Assembly (NCBI GenBank): GCA_035235625.1
Contig: CP141144.1
Span: 29,819,014 to 29,883,013 of the forward strand
Direction: 5' to 3'
Source of the DNA: Saururus chinensis
Taxonomy: Eukaryota; Streptophyta; Magnoliopsida; Piperales; Saururaceae
DNA: 64,000 nt
A model generated the notes under the pieces. The model worked only from the letters and a program-made list of their open reading frames with translations. It was not told where the DNA came from and ran no database searches. Positions 33,184-45,650 of this stretch are shown piece by piece (position 1 is the stretch's first letter; every line of letters starts with the position of its first letter). Position numbers and translations under genes: made by a program.

Positions 33184-36100
33184 GATTTTATCTATTATAG
33201 AATTTTTGGTTTGGTACACTTACAATTATTTTTGGCTTCTTTAAAGACAATATTCTTTGTACAATTCTATGAATGTGTTTTATCATTGATTGGTTTAATC
33301 AAAACCTTTGTTTTGGACTTTGAAGTTTCTTTTGACAAAGCAACATGTAGCTGGCCATATGAAAAAACTGGCTCTAGCAAATAGATAAAAAAATTTTCAA
33401 TTGTTTGTCTTTATGCTTTGTTCATTGTCATTGCAAATGTTGGACAAATGGGGAATAGTTTTCTCTTGAGTGTGAAAGGATGTTGTTTATTTTCAGCTGG
33501 ACATATTGGGATTCTTGGAAGTAGTACAACATTTCCTTCATGTTCACCGCTTGCAATTTTAGCAGGGATAACATTTTTTTTAAAGTGTGGTAAATCAACT
33601 TTGTTCCATTACATATTCCTTATTTGGGATCAATCTGCCGCAGTAAAATGACAGGGCAATCTTTTTTGTGAACTTAAGAGATGGCAAATCATTTGGAGTT
33701 AATAAATTTAGAAATTCTTCTCGATAGTAGTTGTTCATGTCATCAACTGTTGTGTCATAATTGTAATATTCTACTTCTATACACAGACAAAGTGATATAA
33801 TGGGTGAATTCAGCTAATGAAAATGCATCATTTTGATAAATATGTTGATCCTAAGCTTGAATGGATAAGTTTGGAAATATGGCCTATATTAAATTTTATT
33901 TGTCAACCATCATTTATGGTGGTATTTGAATAAAATATTCTTTGCTAAAGGCTCTTCTCCATTTCCATTTCATAACAAGTAGTTGCAGAAATCGACATTG
34001 GTTCTTGCTCTCATGTTGATGAACAAGGGCAATTTTTCAACAAAACTCTCTAATTTAGATCGAACAAAATTTACAATGATATTGTCCCCTCGAGTTCTCA
34101 AAGGCACAACAAGTAGGACTTGTCTAAAGTCGCCACCCAAAACAAATATGTTACCCTCAAAATTTTCATTTTAATCTAAAATAACTCGAAGAGATCTATC
34201 TAATGCTTTAAATGCAAATCTCTTTGTCATTGTTGCTTCATCCTATATTATAATTAATGTTTCTCGCAATAACATCGCTCATCTGTTTTGCTTTTATATA
34301 TTGCACAAACTATTCTGAGTAAGCTCTATTAGGATTTTGAACCTTGAATCCGCAACACGACCATATGGTATGATGGAAGAAACAACTCTAGATGTAAATG
34401 ATTTTCTCTTGAAATAAAATGGATAGTACAACATTTCCTTCGTGTTCACCTCTTGCAATTTGAGTGTGGTTGATATTTATTTGGAAAGATTGGCAAATCA
34501 ACTTTGTTGTATTACAAAGTCCTTATTTTAAATTGATATGCTGCAACAAAATGACAGGGCAATCTTTTTCAAGAACCAACTTCTGTGGTGGCAAACCATT
34601 TGGAGTCAACAAATTTAGAAATTCTTTTGGGTAGTAGATGTTCATGTCATCGACTATTGTGTGGTAACTTTAATATTCTATTTCTCTACCAAGAATAAGT
34701 GATATGATGGATGAATTCAACTAATGAACATATTTATTCTTCATTGCTAAAATGCATCATTTGGATTAATATGTTTATACTAATATTTAATTCGATAAGT
34801 TTGCAAATATTACCAATATTAATTTTTGTTTGCCAACTTCGAATCATGATGTTCAACCATCATCTATGGTGGTATTTGAATAAAATTATCCTCTGTTGAA
34901 GTTTCTTCTCCATTTCCTATTCGTAACAACTAATTGTAGAAATCCACATCCGTTTTTGCACTCATGTTGTTGAACAATGACAATTTTTCAATATAACTAT
35001 AATTTATATTGAACAAGACTTGCATTGATAGTGTCCCCTCGAGTTCTCCAAGGCACAACAGGTAGGACTTGTCTAAAGTCGCCACCCAAAACAACTATGC
35101 TACGCTCAAAATTTTTATTTTTCGTTAAATATCTAGAAGAGATCTATCTAATGCTTCAAATGAAAATATATTTGCCAATTGTGCCTCATCCCATATTATA
35201 ATTAATGTTTCTTGCAATAACAATGCTAATCCACTTTGCCTTTATATATTGCATAAACTGTTTTGAATAAGCTCTATTGGGATTTTAAACCTCAAATACG
35301 CAGTAGGATCACCTGGTATGATGGAAGGAGTGACTCCAGTTGTAAATGATTTTCTCTTGAAACAAAATGGAAAGTGTTTATTCTCGGTTGGAGACAATGG
35401 AATTTTTGGAAGTAGTACAACATTTCCTTCATGTTCATCGCTTGCAATTTTAGCATGGATGACATTTTTTTGGAAAGTGTGGCAAATTAACTTTGTTCTA
35501 TTACATAGTCCTTATTGTTGATCAATATGTTGCAGCAAAATGATAGTGTAATCTTTTTTAAGAACCTAATTGTGTGGTAATAAACCATTTGGAGTCAATA
35601 AAACTATAAATTCTTCTGGGTAGTAGTTGTTCATGTCATTGACTGTTATGTGGTAACCATAATATTCTACTTCTCTTCTAGGTCAAAGAGATATAATGGA
35701 TGAACTCAACTAACGAACATATGTATTCTACGATGCTAAAATGCATCATTTTGATAAATATGTCAATTCTAAGCTTAAATTGGATTAGTTTAGAAATACG
35801 ACTGATATTAATTTTTGTTTGCCAACTTCGAAATCATCATTGTTAACCATCATTATGGTGGTATTTGAATAAAACTATCCTTTTTTGAAGGGTCTTCTCC
35901 ATTTCCTAGTTGTAGAAATCCATATCGTTTCTTGCTCTCATGTTGTTGAGCAATGACAATTTTTAAATAGAGCTCTCTAATTTAGATTGAACAAGACATT
36001 CATTGATAGTGTCCCCCCGAGTTATGGAAAGCACAATAGGTATGACTTGTCTAAAGTAGTTGCCACCCAAAATATTACTTTACTCCCAAAAATGTCATTG

Positions 36101-37763
36101 TTATCAAAACTATCTTGAAGCGATCATCTAATGCTTCAAATGCAAATCTCTTTGTCACTCTTGCCTCATCGCATATTATAATTAATGTTTCTCACAATGA
36201 TGCTAATCAACATTGCTTTGACATATTGCATAAAATGTGTTGAGTAAGCTCTATTGGGATTTTAAACCTTGAATGTGCAGTACAACCGCCTGATATGATG
36301 GAAGCAACGACTCCATATGTAAATATTTTTCTCTTGAAGTGGAATGGATAGTGTTTATTCTTCACATGATATAATGAGATTCTTGGAAGTAGTACAATAA
36401 TTTCTTCATGTTCACTGCTTGCAATTTTAGCACAGATGACATTTTTTTGGAAAGTATGGCAAATCAACTTTGTTCTATTACATAGACCTTATTTCTAATC
36501 AATCTGCAGCAACAAAATGATAGGGCAATCTTTTTTAAGAACCAACTTCTGTGGTGGCAAATCTTTATTGAGTCAGTAAATGTGGAAATTATTCGGGTAG
36601 TAGTTGTTCATGTCATCGACTATTTTTTGGTAACTGTTATATTCTACTTCTCTGCTAGGACAAAGTGATACAATGAATGAATTAAACTAATGAACATATT
36701 CATTCTTCATTGCTAAAATTCATCATTTTAATAAATATGTCAATCCTAATCTTGAATTGGATAATTTTGGAAATATGGATGATATTAAGTTTTGTTTTCC
36801 TACTTCAAAATCATCATTGTCAACCATCATTTATGGTGGTGTTTGAATAAAATTATCCTTTGTTGACAGATCTTCTCCATTTCCAATTCGTAACAAGATG
36901 TTGCAAAATCCACATTGGTTCTTGCTCTTACGTTGATGAACAATAGCAATTTTTCTATAGAACTTTGTAAATTAGACCAAACAAGACTGGCATTGGCAGT
37001 GTCCCCTTGAGTTTTCGAAGGATGATAGGTAGGACTTGTATAAAGTTGCCATCCAAAACAACTACATTACCCCAAAATTTTCATTTTTATCTAAAATATC
37101 TCAAAGAGATCTATCTAATGTTTCAAATGTTTGTCATTGTTGACTCATCCCATATTATGATTGATGTTTCATGCAATAATGACGCTAATATGGTTTTCTT
37201 TGATATATTGCATAAACTATTTTGAGTACGCTCTTTTGGGATTTTAAATCTTGAATGCACAGGATGACCACATGGTATGATGGAAGAAGCGACTCTAGAT
37301 GTTGTTATTGTAGTTGCAAACAATTCTTTTCTCCTAAATTTTGTAAGTATTGCTTTGTATAGGAATGTTTTGCCGATCCCTCCAAGATTATCAACAATGA
37401 AAAGCCCATTGCTTTTTTTTACTCTCAATTTAACAAAGCTATATTTTTTATGTCTAATTTTGGTGTTTTGATAAACCTTTATTCAATAGTCTCTGTCGAC
37501 GGGAATAAGAATATGTCTTCCATTTGTTGGTAAGTTGGATGATATTCTTCTAAACTATGATCCTTACTTTGCAAGCATTCAAACAAATAATTCAACAGAT
37601 ATGATGTAAAAATTTCATTTGAAGTAGTTATTTTATGTAAATAATCATGAGCCATATCCTCAAATATCGAATCTCACAATTGTCTAAAACTGTTAGGTTC
37701 ACAAAATGCCAAGATTGTGGCTAACATGCAATGTAAGGCTCACAACATTGAATAGGTTGCTGC
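33184..37763 (-). pseudogene. Helitron PIF1-family helicase, amplified core
   Basis: Read right to left: linker residues EPNSFRQL and LEEYHPTYQQM (37.68-37.53 kb), then the Walker A region FIVDNLGGIGKTFLY (37365-37410, GGTGKT usually). The HSRFKIP and IIWDEST (DEAD-like, Walker B) motifs follow, then INMRART..DF..YLL, and the AKIASSEHEE..LLPRISL, FHFKRK C-terminal motifs. The true end (PTFAMTMNKA and VFSYGQLHVALSK) lies at 33440-33340. Between Walker A and that end, the core from HSRFKIP to FKRK occurs four times. Each copy has stops. PIF1-type helicase would unwind DNA for rolling-circle transposition. Confidence 0.85.
33450..37300 (-). repeat. Four tandem copies of the helicase core (about 0.95-0.98 kb each)
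   Basis: Units lie near 37300-36320, 36320-35343, 35343-34393 and 34393-33450. Landmarks recurring in each are AGTACAAC-A-TTTCCTTC-TGTTC (33523, 34425, 35414, 36391), TGTCCCCTCGAGTTCT-like (34083, 35034, 36011, 36999) and CTTGTCTAAAGT. The junction is the same each time: the FKRK codons near the C-terminus run straight into the VASIIPGG..HSRFKIP codons. Copies differ clearly from each other, so the array is old and not a local misassembly of identical reads. Confidence 0.85.
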
Positions 37764-38958
37764 TGATGCACTGAAATAATGTTCAATAAAATATTTTTAA
37801 ATTTTAAATTACAATCCTCTTTTGTGTTAATTCATTTTTTGTTTGGGTTATTTATGTTTTGAATAAGTTAGTTGGACCTTAATTAAGTTTACATGTCTAA
37901 ACTGGCTTCAACAGGATATACTTGGAAGAGGAAGTTAATCCCAATTACCTAAAGCTATTTAAAAGTTAAGAATGGGCACCTAATGGTCTAAATATGCATG
38001 GAATAGTCGAACACAACCTTGTGGACCTGTTTGATTTGATATTTGTATGAATAGAACTAAATTACGAAAGAAGCTGATTCAGACAGATTGACACAGCCTT
38101 AGTATTTGGATCATATCTTTTTATGTATAATTCAGATTGATACGATTCTAGTGGAATTGGAAAGAAGACTTCCGTGGCTACAAGTCTTATTTCAGGAATA
38201 AATTCCAAATTCGGAAGATATATGGGTCCAATTATACAATCAATCAGGATGTAATCTAGAGATATTATTTCTCTTTCCTCTTTGAAGAAACTCCTTCTAT
38301 TCTTATAAATAGAGGGGTAGACGTGATAGATGGATCATTCTCTCCTCTTTGGAGCTCTCTTCCCCTATTTTCTTCTCTCATTTTGTAATTTTGTTTTTAG
38401 TTTTATTGTAATGGCTTTCTAAAATTCTAAAGCTAAGGCTAGGAACAAAGCTTGTACTTGATGTTTAATGGATACTTTGATTCAAATAAGTTCTTTATCA
38501 TTTTAAATTGATGTTTCATATTTAAGGAGTTTATAATCTATATAATTATTTGATTCAACATTGACGAAAGGCACGCTGAATGCTTATAATTCCCTGTGAT
38601 TATACACTTAATACTTTCACGTAGTAAACAATCAATTACTATTGTTCTATTCCAAAGTTCTTTAAAAGATAAATTTTCTGATTGAGACAAATTTTTATTT
38701 GATCTTAATTGAGTTATTATTTGAATGAAGTATACATTAGAGATTTATTATAAGTGGATTTTCGATGCCTTAGCATTTTCTCTTTGATTGTCTCTTATTA
38801 TCTATTTCACTTTCCTTTTCTATTCTATTCTCTTCGTAATAGTTTTCTGTGTCACACAAGGCTTTCCCTGTGGATCGACCTTGTTTACTATAGTTGACAA
38901 GTAAAAAAAAGAAATCTGAACTAGACTCCTTCATAGTCTTAGTTTGGACATAACAACA
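37764..38958 (+). repeat. 5' LTR of Athila-B
   Basis: It starts TGATGCACTG and ends CATAACAACA, 1195 bp, with a TATA box (CTTATAAATAGAGGG) at about 38303. It matches the 3' LTR almost throughout. Confidence 0.95.
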
Positions 38959-38961
38959 AAT

Positions 38962-38979
38962 TGGCGTCGTTGCCGGGGA
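38962..38979 (+). other. tRNA-Asp primer-binding site of Athila-B
   Basis: TGGCGTCGTTGCCGGGGA has one mismatch to the 18-base complement of the plant tRNA-Asp 3' end (TGGCGCCGTTGCCGGGGA), three bases after the LTR. Confidence 0.9.
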
Positions 38980-39409
38980 CTGCAACGTGTGACAAGAATT
39001 TGTTACGAAAAAAAACTCACTCTTACTTTACTAATTCTCTAACTTTTATTTTTGCACACTAACTCTTTAAATTCAGTCATTTACTTTATGTCATTTACTT
39101 TTAGTACTTAAATTCTGTAATTTTTTTTTTTTTTTAGACTGGAGGCACTACCCACGTTACTACCGTAAATTTTTTGGGATCAAATGTGTACCTTGATAGT
39201 GCCTTTGGCCTTATTTTGCAATTTAAATTTTGTCTATTAACTTCTAACTCTCTAACTTTTTATATTTTGTCATTTAAATTTTTCACTTTTACTTTCGTTT
39301 GTTACTATAAAAAAAAATTTGTCATTGCATGTTCACATGGGTGCTTGATAATTCTGGACAATTGAAAAGAGTGAACAAATCTTTTGAAAATTATCGTTAT
39401 TTTGATACA
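38980..39409 (+). other. 5' leader of Athila-B
   Basis: This is A+T-rich untranslated leader with an in-line poly-T at 39120-39135 and a poly-A at 39309-39318. No motif beyond this was recognised. Confidence 0.4.
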
Positions 39410-40612
39410 ATGGATGATCTAAGAACTAATGAGGAACTAAGAAGTGATAATGAGGATAATAATGCACAAAATGTTCAATTTAAAACCTTGCGTAATTATT
39501 TACAACCAACTAGATCAAGTTCTCCTTCTTGCATGATTTTGCCAATTAATTGGTTGAATTCTTTGAAGCCAAGATCCATTGGAACATGGCAAGAAATGCA
39601 AAGAGAATTTTTGAAAAAGTTTTTTCCCACCCATAGAACTAATACACTTAGAAAGAACATGATGAATTTTTCACAAAAAGAAAATGAGACTTTTTTTCAA
39701 TGTTGGGAAAGATTTAAAAATTTTTTGTTATTGTGCCCACATCATGGATATGAAACATGACATACATTTAGTTTCTTTTATAATGGCTTGACTTCTCAAA
39801 TGAGGCAATTTGTTGAAATGATGTGTAATGGAGAATTTTTCAGTAAAGAACTTGAGGAAGCATGGGACTATTTTGATGTGTTAGCTGAAAATGCTCAATC
39901 ATGGGAAGATTCTAATGAATTTGAAAGTAGTATTAAGACCAAATCTAATGGGACAACTAAGGGGGACATGTACCTTCTTAAAGAAGAGGATGATATAAAA
40001 GCAAAAATTACAAGTTTAACTAGAAAAGTTGAGGCTATGGAAATTAATAGGGAAAACATGTCTAAAGCTTCTCAAAAAGCACAAGATATTTGTAGTATAT
40101 GCGAGAGTGATGGACATGAAACACAGGATTGTCCAACAATCCCTGCTTTTCAAGAAGTGTTACATACTCAAGCAAGTGCTATGAATACTTACAAAAAGCC
40201 TTTCTCTTCTCCTTATTTTGAAACTTATACTCCTAATTGGAGAAATTATCCAAACTTTAGTTGGAGAAATGAGTCTAATGTGCAGGTACCCCCTTCTTCC
40301 TCAAATTATGCTCCACCACATAAGAAGACTCTTGAAGACACATTGCAAACATTCATGCAAAGTCAAGCAACAATCAACAACCAAACAATGCAAGCCATCA
40401 ATGACATGAAGACTTCTATCACTCAATTGACCACAACTTTGAGCACTCAAGAAAAAGGGAAGTTTCCTTCTCAACCTCAACCAAATCCTAAAGGTCAATT
40501 TGTAATTGAAAATTTAAATTCTTCAAGTTCACAAGAAGAGCATGCTAAGTCCATCACCACTTTGAGAAGTAGAAAAGTCATTAACAAAGACATTCCAATG
40601 AAGTTTGTTTAA
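39410..40612 (+). pseudogene. Athila-B gag with one stop and an internal deletion
   Basis: The frame starts at ATG 39410 (MDDLRTNEELRSD). After SSSPSCMILP (near 39535) it jumps to WLNSLKPRSIGTWQ. The capsid segment that normally lies between (the LPKFHG..LKLFPFSLKDKAK-type region, about 80 residues in relatives, seen in Athila-A) is missing. WQEMQREFLKKFFPTHRTNT and FFQCWERFKN follow. A TGA at 39758 replaces a conserved Trp. MRQFVEMMCNGEFF, the knuckle-like CSICESDGHETQDC (40098-40139) and NWRNYPNFSW follow. The frame otherwise stays open to 40612. Confidence 0.9.
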
Positions 40613-41890
40613 CCTAAGGAGTCTTTGAATTCTAAACATGGTGATGAACTTTACAACTCTAATTGTGTTGCTCCAATTCCTCCTCCTTTTCCTCAAAGGT
40701 TACAATCTTCCTCTAAATTGGTGCCAAATGGTGACATTCTTGAAATTTTCAAACAAGCGAAGATTAACATTCCTCTCTTAGATGCCATTAAACAAATCAC
40801 ATCTTATGTTAAATTTTTGAAAGACCTTTGTACAATCAAGTGTAAGCTACATGTACAAAAGAAGGCATTTTTGACAGAACAAGTAAGTGTAATTTTGCAA
40901 CAAAACACCCCACCCAAATATAAAGATCTTAGTTGTCCAACCATATCTTATATAATTGGGAATTATAGAATTGAAAAAGCTTTGTTTGATCTTGGGGCAA
41001 GTGTTAATCTCTTACCTTATTCTGTTTATGAACAATTGGGACTTGGTGAATTGAAGCCCACAAGCATTACACTTCAACTTGTAGATCACTTAATTAAAAC
41101 ACCAAGAGGAATAGTTGAGGATGTGCTAGTACAAGTAGAAAAGTTTTACTTTCCTCTTGATTTTATTGTTTTGGACACACAACCAGCTTTGAATGCTTGT
41201 ACTCAAATTCCTGTCATATTAAGCCGCCCATTTTTTGCTACTTCTAATGCTCTTATTAATTGTAGAAATGGTGTTATGAAGCTTTCTTTTGGAAATATGA
41301 CTTTGGAACTGAACATTTTTAATATTTGTAGGTAACGAGGAGATGATGATGAGGATATGCATGAAGTGAATCTTTTAGAAAGTCTTGTTGATGTCATGGC
41401 TACTATTTCTTCATTTTCGGACCCTCTTGAAACATGTCTTTCTTATTTTAACTTTGATGATGATGTTATGATTAATGATGTAAATTCCTTGTTGGAGTCA
41501 ACTCCATTATTGGATATTGATAGGTGGAAGGCCCGCTTTGAGGAGTTACCTCCTTCTAACAGCGCTCTTCTCTCCTCAAGTGTCCAACCACCCAAACTAG
41601 ACTTGAAACCCCTCCCTACTAAACTTAAATATGTTTATCTTGGTGAGGGAGAGACATTTCCTGTGGTTGTCTCTTTAATGTTGGATAGGGAACAAGAGCA
41701 CAGGTTGTTCGAAGTCCTTAGAAATCATAAGAATGACATTGGGTGGATCATTGCTGATATCAAGGGGATTAGTTCCCTGATTTGTACACATAGGATCTTC
41801 ATGGAAGAAAATGCAAAACCTGTGAGACAAATGCAACGGAGGTTAAACCCCAACATGAAAGAGGTAGTGAGAGTAGAGGTCTTAAAATTA
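40613..41890 (+). pseudogene. Athila-B protease and protease-RT linker
   Basis: Open frame 40625-41335 holds ILEIFKQAKINIPLLDAI, FLKDLCTIK, PTISYIIGNYRIEKALFDLG and the loop DLGASVNLLPYSVYEQLGLG, which matches Athila-A closely. After a TAA at 41333 a second frame (41357-41895) carries LKYVYLGEGETFPVV, NDIGWIIADIKGISSLICTH and QRRLNPNMKEVV, leading into RT. A frameshift near 41893 separates linker from RT. Confidence 0.9.
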
Positions 41891-43029
41891 TTGGAGTGGG
41901 TATCATTTACCCCATTTATGACAATCCATGGGTGAGTCCCACCCAGGTTGTCCCCAAAAAGGCTGGAGTGACAGTGGTAAAGAATGCTAATGATGCGTTA
42001 ATTCCCACTAGAGTTACCATCGGTTGGCAAATGTGCATAGATTATAAGAAATTGAATTCTGTCATTAGGAAAGACCACTTCCCCTTACCATTTATGGACC
42101 AAATCTTAGAGAGGGTGGCCAATAATCAATTTTATTGTTTTCTAGATGGTTATTCAGGATACAACCAAATTGAGATTGCACTTGAAGATCAAGAAAAATA
42201 ACTTTCACATGTCCATTTGGTACCTTTGTATATCGAAGGATGCCATTTGGATTATGTGATGCTCCTGCCACAATCCAAAGGTGTATGATAAGCATCTTTA
42301 GTGACATGGTGGAGCAGTTTTTGGAAGTTTTTATGGATGATTTTTCTATTTTTGGCGATTCTTTTGATGATTGTCTTGATAACTTAGAAATAGTTTTGGT
42401 GAGATGTGAATAGAAAAATCTAGTTTTAAATTGGGAAAAGTGTCATTTTATGGTTACTATTGGAATAGTACTTGGTCACATTATTTCTGTGCAGGGAATT
42501 CAATTAGACAAGGAAAAAATTGAATTGATTGCTAATTTGCCTAGTCAAAAGTCCATAAAAGATGTTAGATCCTTTCTAGGGCATGCCAGTTTTTATAGAA
42601 GATTTGTCAAGAATTTTAGTGTGATATTTAGACCATTGTGTAATCTTCTATCTAAAAAGCATTCTTTTGAGTGGTCAGATGCATGTGAAGAAGCTTTCAC
42701 AAAGCTTAAGAACATGTTAGTGTCCTCACCCATCATGCAGCCCCCGGATCGGACCCTTCTTTTTGAAATTATGTGTGATGCAAGTGATTATGCCGTTAGC
42801 GTTGTTTTAGGGCAAAGAAAAGATAAGAAACCTAGCATAATTCATTATGCAAGTAGAACTTTAAATAGTGCCCAAATGAATTACTCCACCATTGAAAAAG
42901 AACTTCTTGCTGTAGTATTTGCACTTGACAAATTTAGATCTTACTTGATTGGCTCTCAAATTATCATTTTTACTGACTATGTAGCTTTGAAGTACCTTTT
43001 GAGCAAACAAGATACAAAACCCAGATTAC
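41891..43029 (+). pseudogene. Athila-B reverse transcriptase and RNase H
   Basis: It holds GIIYPIYDNPWVSPTQVVPK, WQMCIDYKKLN, FYCFLDGYSGYNQIEIA and, after a frameshift near 42200, TFTCPFGTF..RRMPFGLCDAPAT. The active site FMDDFSIFG lies at 42331-42357. A TAG near 42411 is followed by the open frame 42450-43037 with SFLGHASFYRRF, FEIMCDASDYAVSVVLGQ, KELLAVVFALDKF and FTDYVALKYLLSK. The RNase H end is cut by the element at 43030 and resumes at 45656 ([24 protein letters not shown]). Confidence 0.9.
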
Positions 43030-45650
43030 TGTTGTGAACGTTCTAAGGTCCTATTATTAGGTAATTATGTAATAAGGGCATTTAGGTAATTTGGTTAATT
43101 AGGTAATTAGTGATTTATTTTAATGCTAATGGGCCTTAGGTGCTTGTTAGTGAACCCATTAGTTAGCCTATTTAAATATAAGGGCTACGCCCTAAGTTAA
43201 TTAGTGAATGATTAATTGTTTGATCTTCTTCCCTTTCTTCTGTGTTTCTCCCCTTTCTGTCTGATGGCCATGCCATCCACTCTCCCCTTTTCCGGTCTCC
43301 CTGCGCTGCTCCATGCATGTGGACAACCATCCACATCATTGGTATCGGAGCCATTACGATCTCCGGCCATGGCTCAAGGTAATCCTGCAACAGCCAGCGA
43401 ACTCAAGCTCGACAAAATCTGGCTGCATTGGAAGTCCTAATGACGTATATGGTGAGTGCAGCAAAGGGTGAGGCGACGGCAAGCACAGCGGCCACTCTAC
43501 CAAAGCCGCCTCCTATTGTCCTGGGCAGTCCGTCACAGCCTTTCCGAATGGCACCACCTCCCACCGTCATTGACTGCAAGGTGAGAATGATGCATTTCCC
43601 CCTGTAGACCACAGTCTGACCGCTAATCAATCCAGCACTGTCCACCGTCACTGCAGCGTCGTTCTACCTTTCCCAGGCTGGCCTAGCGTGGCTCCCATCC
43701 AAGTCCGTTGCTGATAGGAGGAAATGGCAGCAGGTGTAGATGGGGATTGATACTGGCTGGCAAGGCCTTCTGGCCGGTGGAGTTGGCATCGACAGAGAAG
43801 CGGGAGATAGAGTGCTGGTGAAGGACAATGTGCTGGATATCAGCTGGCCAGAAAACACCATCACTAGTGCCCCCGGTGGGTCCTGCTTCGAGCCCAACCG
43901 AATTCTCTGCACCGCATCCCACAAGCAGCACAATGGCCTCTCAGACCAGCTTGTTCCCTTCGGTGCCGATTCTACCCCCTCTGATGAATCCTATGGCCTC
44001 GACAAGTTCTGGGGGTTCCCATTCAAAGTTCGGCCTCTCCTCTTTGAGCCACAACACACTCCCTATTTCATAACCGAAAATTGGGGATCCAGCCTCTCAG
44101 CATTCGGAATAGCGGAAACGGCCGCCATGGCTACCTCTCGGTGGCCCATCATTCTCCAGTGGCGGAAGACGTTCAGGGACCGGCTCCTCCTGCACCGAAC
44201 GGGAGCCGCCTGGTCCTCCGCGAGCAAGGCCGAGTCCGTTGCTGCCGGTTTCACGCCCATCGTCCTCGCCGATCTTCTGAACTGTCTGAGACGGGAGGCC
44301 CAAAAAATGGCCGCCTCTATTTGTGTTCCGCCTTCCGCCAGAGACCAGGCCATTGACAAGCCGGTCACTTGCTTCTCCTCCTTCCACTCATCACCCTGTT
44401 TCACTGTCAAAAATAGGGGATCAGAGGTTATACCTCCAAAATTTGGGCCTTTCCTGCAGTCGCCTCTTCGCCTATACTCCGGCCACCTCCTCCGCCATCG
44501 CCGGATCACACGCGATTTCCTTCCCCATTTGGATCTGACTTCGCTGATGCTCCGTCCGTAGTTTTTAAAAGTCCAACTCTTTATGCAATTGCCTGGTGAA
44601 TGCTGCGCTAATGCATCACGAGCTCATTTGGGTCCGATTTCCACTCGCCGTAGTTGGAGATTTTCCTTCTCCTTCCATTCCCAACCGTTCAGAATTCAAG
44701 GGGAACACATTGCTGCCGCCGTCTGCATTAAGGAGGTCTTCTTTGTGCTCAAGTGGGCCCGTTCTATGACTAGGCTATGCTCCATCGGAAGCCGGATTGC
44801 CACACTCCTGATGGCCGATGCTCCCTCCCACGAGTTCCGGACTCTAGTAGGGGGGCTGGCCGTGGTGCTTGGTCTCTTTCTATGGCAGTCGCTCGGCTTT
44901 GTCAAGTATGTGAAGTCGTGCGAGGCGGAGATGAGATCACTACCAGCTGTCTGCATGTATATCGATGAATGGTGCAAGCAATATGCCTTCTGTGGACCGA
45001 CCTTGATGCTGTCTGCTGCCCTCTCTGGGCCAACCATGATGCTACCTGATGCCCTATGTGGGCCGTCTTGGGGGACCTTGTAGCCTCTATGGTGACCCCG
45101 CTTGTTGGAGACTTGTGCTGACACCCTATGTTGTCGTACACCCAACACGTCGGGCCTGCTCCCTTGCTCTGCTACCTTCTTCATCTTCCATCTATGCCAC
45201 ACACAGTTTGTCTTGCCCTTTGATTTAGTTAACTACATTCCCCTCAGTTCTGGACCGGTTGTTCGCAGCGGAGCTTTGGTGGGCCCAATGCTTGGAGTTT
45301 TAGGTCACCTCGAGGATGAGGTGATGCGGAAGCAGGGTGGAATGTTGTGAACGTTCTAAGGGCCTATTATTAGGTAATTATGTAATAAGGGTATTTAGGT
45401 AATTTGGTTAATTAGGTAATTAGTGATTTATTTTAATGCTAATGGGCCTTAGGTGCTTGTTAGTGAGCCCATTAGTTAACCTATTTAAATGTAATGGCTA
45501 CGCTCTAAGTTGATTAGTGAATGATTAATTTTCTAATCTTCTTCCTTTCTTCTGTGTTTCTCCCCTTTCTGTCTGATGGCCATGCCATCCACTCTCCCCT
45601 TTCCCGGTCTCCCTGTGCCGCTCCATGCATGTGGACAACCATCCACATCA
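43030..45650 (+). mobile_element. Non-autonomous LTR retrotransposon nested in Athila-B
   Basis: LTRs of 309 and 308 bp (43030-43338, 45343-45650) start TGTTGTGAACG and end ATCCACATCA. The TSD ATTAC is perfect (43025-43029, 45651-45655). A primer-binding site TTGGTATCGGAGCC follows the 5' LTR. The 2.0-kb interior is markedly G+C-rich and has no gag, protease, RT or integrase motif, so it depends on another element. LTR ends and the pre-LTR sequence (CACCTCGAGGATGAGGTGATG) resemble chromovirus ends, hinting at a chromovirus helper. Relatives lie at 6636-8034 (minus) and about 53567-54519. Confidence 0.93.
43740..44561 (+). CDS. Open frame of 273 codons in the non-autonomous element, unknown
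   Basis: It starts ATG 43740 (MGIDTGWQGLLAGG) and ends TAG 44559-44561. I recognise no domain. Composition is Ser/Pro/Arg-rich, as often happens in G+C-rich non-coding DNA, and long antiparallel frames overlap it (for example 44063-44509 minus). A related interior at 6.7 kb is not open in the same way. It may be transduced host sequence or chance. Treat it as hypothetical. Confidence 0.25.
   Translation: MGIDTGWQGLLAGGVGIDREAGDRVLVKDNVLDISWPENTITSAPGGSCFEPNRILCTASHKQHNGLSDQLVPFGADSTPSDESYGLDKFWGFPFKVRPLLFEPQHTPYFITENWGSSLSAFGIAETAAMATSRWPIILQWRKTFRDRLLLHRTGAAWSSASKAESVAAGFTPIVLADLLNCLRREAQKMAASICVPPSARDQAIDKPVTCFSSFHSSPCFTVKNRGSEVIPPKFGPFLQSPLRLYSGHLLRHRRITRDFLPHLDLTSLMLRP

Noticed and set aside
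33450-37300. Assembly artefact as the explanation of the helicase array
   Set aside because: The four units differ by many substitutions and small indels, so they are not repeated placement of the same reads; long reads would settle it.
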